In this document: piece after piece, positions 56,365 to 64,000 of the stretch
How positions within the stretch are numbered: position 1 is the first letter of the stretch
Layout of the letters: each line of letters opens with the position of its first letter
NCBI RefSeq assembly: GCF_001625195.1
Contig: NC_054389.1
Coordinates: forward strand, 9,730,520 to 9,794,519
Reading direction: 5' to 3'
Origin: Drechmeria coniospora
Lineage: Eukaryota > Ascomycota > Sordariomycetes > Hypocreales > Ophiocordycipitaceae
DNA: 64,000 nucleotides
Program-made: the position numbers and the translations under genes
Notes under the pieces: model-generated
What the model saw: the letters and a program-made list of their open reading frames with translations, nothing else
The model's database searches: none
What the model was told of the DNA's origin: nothing

Positions 56365-58015
56365 ATGGCCTCCAGGTCGAGCTCGGGCTCGGGCTCGGGC
56401 TCGGGCTCCAACCACCGTCGTTCTCGTCAACCGCCAGACGATTTCCCCCCTCTTCCCGCCCCCAGAATCTCCCAGCTCCGGAACGTCTACTCCCCCCCCG
56501 CCATGCAGGGGACGTCCCCGAACCACCCTACGGCGCGAACCTGGTCCACGACGGCCCGCCGCGCCGAGCGCATCCGCAGGCTCGACGAACAGGCACCGAG
56601 CCTCGACGACCTCGACCAGTCGATGGAGCAGTCCTCCTGGCTCGGCTCCTCCCGACACGGCCGACCTCGGTCGCGGGATGCCGATGTCCAACGCACCAGC
56701 TTCCACGAACGCACCGGCTTCCAAGAACTGGACGATTCCCTCGACGACGCCAACGCCCAGCTTCATTCGCTGCTCCATGTGACCAACCGCATCAGCCTCA
56801 CGTCCCCGCTGATGCGCACCTCCTTCACGCCGCCGCCCCCTCGACGGCGCGACTTCCCCGAGGATAACCGAAGGAGCAAACGGCGGAAGATAGATGCCAA
56901 CCGGCTCGCCTCGAGCGCCAGGGGGTTTCGCTACGGCAGGTACGGCCAGGTCGAGCCGGGACAGCTGCACATGGAGATTGTGAGCTGCGACGGAGGCATG
57001 TTCTCCAACGAATCGTCCTTTGCGGCCGAGAACATACTGAGGAACGACAACTCGGTCTACTGCACCAAGGGCAACCGCTGCAACATTGTTCTCCGCCACC
57101 AGGGCGCCACCATCTTCACCCTGCGGGAGCTTGTCATCAAAGCTCCCTGCTCCATGAACTATTCCCACCCGTATGTGTCCTTCTCATTCCCGAGCCCCCC
57201 CCGGCTTCGGTGGCGGCATCGACGGCGCTGACCGAGGCAGCAGCGTGCGAGAAGGCATGGTGTTTGTCGCCATGAACCAAGACGACGTGCTCAGCCGGAC
57301 GGCGCAATACCAGATCCAATACCTACCACCCACCAGGGACTGCCCCTGCCACGAGTTCGACGACGGCCTGCATCCGTATGACCGCCAAACCATCTCGATC
57401 CGCCATCACGACGATGGCACCATCAGCACGAGGGCCAGGAGATCGTTCCTGTATCGCGACGACGGCACCGAGGACCTCATGCCCCACATGCCGCACGAGT
57501 TCTCGCGCAACCTGCCCGACTTCCACGTCGCCACCGAGTGCAGCGACGACGAAGAGGACGACGGCGACGTGCCTCACATGTACCGCCGGCCTCCCGACCG
57601 CATCGGGTCCCTGCCCTTCGAGACGGCCGACTCCGACTCCGAGGGTGCCTACAACCCGTTCGGGTCCGAAGAGTTCCTCGACGCGTCTCCGCGGCACGGC
57701 CCCACGCCGCACCACGGCGGCGACCGCGACCGGCTCGGCATCTCGCTCGCCGAGGCGTGGGACGCTCACGCCAGCGCCACCCAGGAGGCGGTTCGCGCCG
57801 TCGGCGGCGAGCTGCTGGTCCCGCACGCCCGCTTCTTCATCGAGACGAAGAAGAGCAAGTGCACCATTCGATTCGACCCTCCGGTCTCGGGACGCTTCAT
57901 CCTGCTCAAGATGTGGAGCTCGCGATTCGACACGACGAGCAATATCGACATCCAATCTATCATAGCCCGCGGCTTTTCCGGCCCTCGCTACTTCCCCTCG
58001 GTCTCGCTGAGCTGA
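56365..58015 (+). CDS. Conserved fungal protein of unknown function
   Basis: Exons are 56365-57170 and 57244-58015, giving 525 residues. The 73-bp intron (GTATGT...GCTGACC...GCAG) joins NYSHP to VREGMVFVAM. The N-terminus has a Ser-Gly run encoded by 6-bp repeats (56377-56411), then a disordered Arg/Ser-rich part with KRRK, a likely nuclear signal (about 170). The central conserved-looking part is HMEIVSCDGGMFSNESSFAAENILRNDNSVYCTKGNRCNIVLRHQG; the C-terminal part is KCTIRFDPPVSGRFILLKMWSSRFDTTSNIDIQSIIARGFSGPR. An interrupted domain of beta-rich character, split by an acidic linker, fits a galactose-binding-like fold, but this is a guess from the pattern. I do not recognise the gene. Convergent with the four-TM gene. 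Confidence 0.8.
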
Positions 58016-58757
58016 GGACGGTTCGCGCACGCCGGCCGTGCGATGTGAATGGTAGGCCAGCATGGTTGCCCAGTGCCGCCGCGAGGCCCAGACGCCATGT
58101 GCGGATACGGCACGGCATGTGTAGTATCTGACGACCGAGGCGCATCGTGTCTTTTCCCTTCCATCGCCTGTCTTTCCATCGCCTGCCCCTCCCCCCCCCC
58201 TAGACTTGCTAGGGGGACGAACGACATGTGCTCCATGACGGTTAATGCATGCAACATTTCACTATTATTATATCATCATCGTCATCATTCTTCGTCTTCT
58301 TCCTCATATCCTCATTCATGGTCGGTGGGAGTTTCCGGTTCAATAGACTGTGTTTCATCATGATGGATGAGCGACCAAGGTCCAACGAATGCATTTCCAA
58401 AACGGGTCGGGTGCAGGTGCACGGGTTAGTTACCATCGATGCTGCTCTCCTTCCGCGCGATCATGATCCGAGAAACCAATACAACTACCGGTCGCCCACT
58501 CCCTGCATCTACCAGCCGGCCGCGAACTCTGCACGCATTGCATTTCCCCCAGCTCTGTTTTCTACACCAAGCACGTATTCGTCAATCCATGGTGGCGGAC
58601 CACGTACAGCAGACTTGGCTTTCCGACCTTCCACCGGCACCAGCAGTGGGATGCGAGGAGCGGCGTCCAGCTCTCGACCTGCCTCGCACTACGGCGTAGC
58701 AGATGGCCACGATGACGGCCCGTTCTGCCCATGGCAACGTGCGACGCTACGCATCCC
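58016..58757. other. Convergent spacer, no gene seen
   Basis: 3'-3' spacer containing a C tract (58190-58200) and an AT-rich CATCATCGTCATC stretch (58270-58315). There are no GTAC islands. Confidence 0.5.
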
Positions 58758-59450
58758 TCAGCAAGCAGGAGTGTCTCGGGGGTCGTCGAGGCAGACGACC
58801 GAAGGAGGTGCCAGGGCCGCGGCGACGCCGGCGACGAGTGCGGCAAAAATACTAGTCTTGTTCTCAAAATACCATTCTCTGGACGTTGGGCGGTTCGCTT
58901 GTGCCACTTACAGTGTGATGTGAGCCATGACATTGGCGGAACGCATCTCGTGTACGCCGAGAAAGAAAGCACCGCCGATTCCGGACAGGGGCCGTCTCTC
59001 GGCGAGGGGAATCTCGTCGCCAGCATGTTGGCCATCGGTTGAAAAGGAGAAATCCACCACCGGCCTCAAGTTGGACCATCCGATGCAGACGACGGGAAGT
59101 AGCAGGAAGATTGTGAAGAGCACGGCGCGGAAGAAATATAACGGATTGAGAGGCAACTCGTTTGCTCGGGGCAAGGCACCGACGGCCATGACGGCGGTTG
59201 TGACGAAGCAGACGAGGGCAACAAAGGCCACGATACCATGGTGGGCCATGAGGGTAAAGCTGCAGTTGAGACCAGCCACCTCGCAACTCTCGTGTCGCGC
59301 CTTGTTCCAAGCATCAGCCGAGGCGGCGAAGAGAATGAGATGAAGGGTGGCGTAAGTGGTGATGAGCATGGCGAGCATCACCTTGACAGTGATGCGACGG
59401 CGAGTCGTCTGCGCAGGAGACACGGCCAAGGGCACCCTCCGCTGCTGCAT
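58758..59450 (-). CDS. Four-TM membrane protein, function unknown
   Basis: Exons are 59450-58912 and 58851-58758, giving 210 residues. The 60-bp intron starts with GTAAGT (its TAA would otherwise end the protein) and ends ACTAG. Splicing completes the fourth hydrophobic helix (NVMAHITL joined to IFAALVAGVAAALAPP). TM segments are at about 22-44, 68-90, 100-122 and 178-200. A loop between TM1 and TM2 has two Cys (HESCEVAGLNCSF) that could form a disulphide. The N-terminus is short and basic. This layout is common among unnamed fungal membrane proteins; no family is recognised. Divergent from the 62.8-kb gene. Confidence 0.75.
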
Positions 59451-60224
59451 TCTGCTCGTGTGCTCTGCTTGTCTAGACGGGCGTCGCTCGCAGGACGACA
59501 CAGTCACGAGGGAGGGGAGGTTACGTGGCTAGCGAGTGGCTGGCTTGGTGGCTATGACTGGGGGAACCTTGATGGTGGCATCGTCGTCGCCGTTCACGTG
59601 CAGCTCGGCCCTGAGGCGGTGGCGGTGAAGGGTGTAATGATGCGTGATGTGCGTTGATGTGAGCAAAGAAGAATGATGATTGATGGAAAAGCAGAAGTGG
59701 AGGAAGATGGCGACTCGGCGCGAAGGGGATGGGAGAATGCCGATTTGACAGAGGATGAGGCTGCTCTTTCCCCTCCTCGTGTTGGCGGGTGTTGGTGGTA
59801 GTTGCCCCCCGATCATGGTCAATCCTGTAGGCGGCAGTCGTCACGCAGCACGGCGCAGAAAACCGATCTCATAGGGGACAGCTCCATCTGGCAATACCGG
59901 CACAGCCATCCATTGCACATTGCATGAAGATGAAACTGTATTACGCATAGATACAGACGATGATGTTTGAAATGGGCGACGAGCAAGGTGTGGGGGCCTA
60001 TTTTCCAGCTGATGTCCCACGTCATTGATACGATTCACTGTGCTGGATGCAGAAAGTATGGTGATGAGTGCGTTTGACTACGAGGGTCGTCGGGCTGTCG
60101 GCAGAAGTGACGAATGAGAAACTTCAAGTCGAAGCATGAACAAGTTGGATATCGACCTCGAGGGCCGGAGCGTCGTCGTCCATTCCCCCGGTACAATGGC
60201 TGCCAACGACGTTACGTGGTGTCG

Positions 60225-61690
60225 ACTAGAAGTACTCCGTACTTGCATGTGAATAGGTTCCTGGGAGCACCGAGTAAGTAATATGCCTTGTAGAGTAATA
60301 ATGCCCTAAATTTGTACTCGGTATTATTACCGAGTTTCCGTAAGTGTACTCTGTACGGAGTACTCCGTGAGGTAAGTACATCTAATAATTGAACACTGTA
60401 CATACTTAGGTACCTATACAGAGCAGAGTGCCGAGCATTCCTTGAAACTTAAGTACAAGTTCCTACAAGTACAATGGGTAGTACGTTGTACTACCTGCTG
60501 TACGGAGTACTCCGTACAATACTCCTCTTAGGTACCTTTGTGCTCAGTACGATTGGGGGCCAAAAGTAGATGTAAGTATAAATACCTACGCTTCCTACCG
60601 TAAAGAAGGGGGGGCCGGGGCACTTGAGCGATTGACACTTGTGCAAGTAATAATTACCTACTTACATTCTAGTAGAGCCGAGCCACCCAAAGACCTATTT
60701 CTAGGAACTGCAGAACCGAAGCACGACCTAGAGCTAGGCAGCTGCACTTGCAGCTGGTGGTTTCCATGGCACCCAATAGAGGCGGTGACAGTGGCGTTTG
60801 CGTGCACCTCCCTCTCCCTCGCCAATTGGCCACGAATGCACAGGTGGGTGGGTACCTGTACGGAGTACGAAGCACCTGTACTCACATGCACACTTAACTG
60901 CAAGTACATGTACTTACTGTACATGGCGCCGGCACGGCACAATGAACGACAATCCAGGTGTGGATTAGGAGGAGAGACCACGTCATTTGTGGACGAGGTT
61001 CCTTAACCGCCAACAACGGCTAGTACGAATAAGCGTACGAGTAAGCGTAGTAGGTTCCTTTCCCATGAACTAATTACCAAGTAATACTGTAGAATCGGCC
61101 ATTGACGAACAGAATGGGGCACAGGGCGTACAGGACTACAGGTGCTGTACAGACAAGAAAGTACTTGCAGTAAGTACGGAGTACACCACGGCGTTACCAT
61201 CGCCAGAGATGCTACCTGCGGGGTTGCAGACATCTCTACGCAACGTTCTCCTGGGAAGGATTTTCGCTCAATCCATGTACTGGTGAACAAAGACCCAGCT
61301 GCGCACCTATATACCCTGTCGTTCGTGCTCAGTATACTGCACCTGTGGTAGCACACGAGCACAGGATTGTACTATACAACTACGGAGTACGTGCGAGTGC
61401 ATTGCACCGAGGAGCCACTTGCAGGTAAGTAGTTGTACAGTAATACTGTACTTGAGTAAAGCAAGCTGCACCGCCGACTACATCCAAGTAGTCCTTAGTA
61501 CGTACTAGACTATAATAGATGTACGTACGGATACTACTAGTAAGTGACTGGTCAATAAAATGCAAGGGGATGGCTGTGGAGCCGGGACTGCTTGAGCGGT
61601 TGTTGCAGACGCCAGAGCGCTCCTCCATGTACTTGTACATGGCATCCAGGGCAGCGCGCCGTGCGCAAGCAAGTACAGGTACGGCGCGTA
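60225..61690. repeat. GTAC islands between the four-TM and coiled-coil genes
   Basis: Exact 11-mers at 60232-60242, 60353-60363, 60858-60868 and 61174-61184. A perfect 18-bp palindrome GTACGGAGTACTCCGTAC lies at 60500-60517. The 60353 copy also begins a near-palindrome (GTACGGAGTACTCCGTGA). Confidence 0.8.
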
Positions 61691-62556
61691 TCCGAATACC
61701 AGCGGCAGTTCGATGCCCCGCTGTTTTTATCCCCTCATGGAGCCGCGCCTGCCACATGGACGGGCAGGCGCCGAGTACAACTTCCTTCGTCGGTAGCTGG
61801 GAAGGAGCCCTCCTAACTGACGGGCCATCGCTCGTCCGCTACGGACTACGTGGCCGCTGCAAGTTGGTGTGCGCAACTTCATCTTCGTCCGTAGCCATTG
61901 GTAGGCACCGAGGCACTATCAATCTGCCTAGCATCCGCCGGTGTCGTCACCATCAAACCATCAACCGCCGTGCTTGCTCACCGAGACGCTCGCCAGCCTT
62001 CTTGACGGCAGGCAAGGCTGACGAGGTCCGAAGGTGTACTCTTCCTTGCCCTCGGTCTCTGCTCCTCTCACGCACGCCCTGCACGTCATGAACGAGACAT
62101 GGCCCCGTTCTCGGCGACGCCGTCGACGGCGAACATTCCTGCGGATGGCGCCCTGCGAGCTCGTGAAGCGGAGAGGTGTCACTCGTGTCAGCAGAGTCGC
62201 TGCCATGTGAGACATGCTTCTCCACCGGCATCCTCTTCCTTTGCTGCTTCTGTCATGCCGACGGTGGACGGAACAAGTCTCGTCCCATCGGCTCTGCCCT
62301 CGGCAACCAACCAGGGTCCCGCGGACGATGCACCGTGCACCGCACCGACAACCTACTGCCTCCAGCGCTCTCCCCAGGGCGACGGCGGTCGTCGTCGGTA
62401 GATTGTCTCAGCAGTTGACAGCCCTTCCCGCATTGCCGTCGCTCCGTCCTCCTTGCTATCCAAGGTATGGAGCAGGCATGCTTCTGCTACGCATGCAATA
62501 GTATAGCAGGTAGCCTATACTTGTCGAGTGGACGCACGACCAAGTCACTTGGTGCT

Positions 62557-62583
62557 GCCCTGCCTGCCTGCCTGCCTGCCTGC
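62557..62583. repeat. (TGCC)n microsatellite
   Basis: Uninterrupted CTGC/TGCC tetramer run in the leader of the coiled-coil gene, followed by a degenerate part (CTTGCCTTCCCCTGCCTGCC). Confidence 0.85.
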
Positions 62584-62816
62584 TTGCCTTCCCCTGCCTG
62601 CCCGTGCCAGCCCAGACTCTCTCACATCTGTCGACCCCGTGTCATTATCCGCCGTCGTGCTCTCTCTCTCTCGTCAACGATACGCCTCCAGTCTTCATCG
62701 CATCCTTCCTTTTCCTCCCTCTCCCTCTCCCTCGCCGCGGCACGCCTGGCTCGCGCGATCGCTAGCTGCTGGCTGGCGGCGAACCGACGATTGTGAAACG
62801 AGCGACGACGGAACGC

Positions 62817-64000
62817 ATGAACCGACCGCGCATGAACCGTCCCACAGCCCTCCTCGAACCATCCGTCATGTCCGCAGTCGGCTCGGCTTCCCTGCCCGCC
62901 GGGCCATGCATGGATCGATGTGAAGACGATGGCACATCCGATGCCCAAGCGCTGGTGCATGATGCCGGAGCCGACTCGTCGCCCCCCCCTCTGCGCGACC
63001 TCGGTGTTCCCCCAACCCATCTTGAGCCTCCACTGCCGCTCGGCCAACCCATAAAGTGCGGCCAAGAGGAGGAAGAAAGCGAGTGCGACATCGCCGGCAT
63101 GTCGTTCATCGACGAAAGCAACGCCGGGCTGCTCGTCCTGTCGGAGGAGGACCGCCAACGACGGGACGGAGCCCGATATACCACTATGCGACGTGGCGGC
63201 CAGCCTAACGACGCCGGCCCTTCCGGGCACACCGACGCAACCTCCACCACCTCGACGCACCCCTCGCCGACTTCTCGTGCAAAACGAACACCTCTCAAGA
63301 TCTCGACCGCTGCAGCGGCCTCCCGATTCTCATTCATCACATCCTCCATGTCGGCCCTGAAGGGGTTGGCATCCCCCGTCTCCAAGCGTCGAGATGGCGA
63401 CCATCTTCTCCACCTCGACATCGAAGCCGCCCTCTTCCCGTCGGGCCCCGCCGTCGAGGATGACGCCCTCTCGCCGGCGGCCTTTCGGAACTTTCAATCG
63501 AGCGCCGTCTCCCTGCTGCACCAGTTCCAGTCCGTCTATCAGGAGCAGGTCCGGGAGTTCAAGGCCGAGCGGGAGGTCCAGTACGAGGACAAGTTTGAGG
63601 CCGAGACGCGCAACCAACACTTGAAGATGCAGCTCGAGCGCATGGCCCAAACGGCGACGGAGAACGAAGCGGCCATGCAGGCCCTCACCGAGGAGCTTCG
63701 TGCCATCAAGAAGCTTCGCATGGAGGAGCAAGCGGCGAGGGAGAGGGACGAGCCGTCGTCGGCCCTGCCGTCCACCCTCGAGGCCGCCGTGCCGTCCACC
63801 ATGTCGTCCACCATGTCGGTGTCCGAGGACCTCGGCGTCGACGACGACCGGCGGCGAAGCGATAGGAGGAGGAGCAGCGACACGACCAAGTCGGATTTGA
63901 GCTCCGACATGGACGAGGATAGCATCGAGGGAGGGAGCGTCTTCTCCAGATCCCGCAGCCCCACCGTCGAAGCCAGCGTCTCGGATGTCGGCTTCGTCGA
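62817..64000 (+). CDS. Coiled-coil protein of unknown function, 3' end beyond the window
   Basis: Open from ATG 62817 (MNRPRMNRPTALL) to the window edge, at least 394 residues. The frame is also open upstream of this ATG, so an earlier start is possible. The N-terminal 200 residues are disordered (Ser/Thr/Pro), with a KRTPLK/KRRDGD basic patch. From about 215 there is a conserved-looking segment (LDIEAALFPSGPA, SPAAFRNFQSSAVSLLHQFQSVYQEQ), then a strong coiled coil at about 245-305 (Gln/Glu/Lys heptads, e.g. NQHLKMQLERMAQ, LTEELRAIKKLRMEEQ). A Ser/Asp-rich part with RRRSDRRRSS follows. Similar proteins are, to my recollection, common in Sordariomycetes without a known role. Partial at the 3' end. 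Confidence 0.75.
   Translation, partial: MNRPRMNRPTALLEPSVMSAVGSASLPAGPCMDRCEDDGTSDAQALVHDAGADSSPPPLRDLGVPPTHLEPPLPLGQPIKCGQEEEESECDIAGMSFIDESNAGLLVLSEEDRQRRDGARYTTMRRGGQPNDAGPSGHTDATSTTSTHPSPTSRAKRTPLKISTAAAASRFSFITSSMSALKGLASPVSKRRDGDHLLHLDIEAALFPSGPAVEDDALSPAAFRNFQSSAVSLLHQFQSVYQEQVREFKAEREVQYEDKFEAETRNQHLKMQLERMAQTATENEAAMQALTEELRAIKKLRMEEQAARERDEPSSALPSTLEAAVPSTMSSTMSVSEDLGVDDDRRRSDRRRSSDTTKSDLSSDMDEDSIEGGSVFSRSRSPTVEASVSDVGFV

Larger units (their letters stand above)
59451..62816. other. 3.4-kb divergent region with GTAC islands
   Basis: No supportable gene. GTAC islands span 60225-61690. A (TGCC)n microsatellite lies at about 62557-62583 and a CT-rich leader (62590-62760, with CTCTCTCTCTC) precedes the coiled-coil gene. 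Frames at 61519-62091 and 62099-62400 look like composition shadows. Confidence 0.5.

Noticed and set aside
1..64000. CRISPR arrays, insertion sequences, intact transposons, metabolite cluster
   Set aside because: None seen. Repeats are islands, micro/minisatellites and coding repeats. Genes are unlinked eukaryotic housekeeping functions.

Overview
This window is nuclear DNA of a filamentous ascomycete, most likely Sordariomycetes/Hypocreales. Spliceosomal introns are short (about 49-100 bp), with GT...CTRAC...AG signals. CDS are GC-rich at third codon positions. The gene set is fungal, and the protein architectures (ATG1 with a long C-terminal tail, SET2 with AWS-SET-postSET-WW-SRI, Gef1-like CLC) are typical of Pezizomycotina. 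I cannot name the species. There is no bacterial, viral or intact transposon coding sequence. All exon joins below were made by hand. For every multi-exon model the summed exon length is a multiple of three.

Layout, left to right: a GTAC-rich intergenic region and pyrimidine-rich leader, then ATG1 (+, autophagy kinase); a decayed coding relict; a seven-exon FHA-domain protein kinase (-); RPL41 (+); RNA polymerase I subunit A49 (+); tRNA-Gly(UCC) (-); a peroxisomal enoyl-CoA isomerase (+); COG1 (-) and SAS10/UTP3 (-); a Gef1-like CLC transporter (+) with a GC-AG intron; GABA transaminase (+); a small AT-hook protein (-); a gene-poor 4 kb stretch; SET2 (+); a BMT5-like rRNA methyltransferase (-); a large RGG-box protein of unknown function (+) whose frame continues for 185 codons past an in-frame TAG; AOS1, the SUMO E1 subunit (-); a conserved unknown protein (+); a four-TM protein (-); and the 5' part of a coiled-coil protein (+) that runs off the right edge.

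The genes are unlinked housekeeping functions: autophagy, ribosome biogenesis and Pol I, Golgi tethering, chromatin, SUMO, beta-oxidation, GABA catabolism and ion transport. There is no metabolite cluster. The strongest non-genic pattern is a set of GTAC-rich islands built around the 11-mer GTACTCCGTAC/GTACGGAGTAC and variants. They lie in upstream or divergent intergenic DNA (one copy sits in the RPL41 intron), and I found none in CDS or in the six convergent 3'-3' spacers. Perfect palindromes of 16-18 bp occur among them. Other points of interest are short upstream ORFs (a minimal ATG-TTC-TAA overlapping the SET2 start, a 13-codon uORF before ATG1), a 9-bp coding repeat, an intronic minisatellite, and RPL41 splicing that changes only the last residue.
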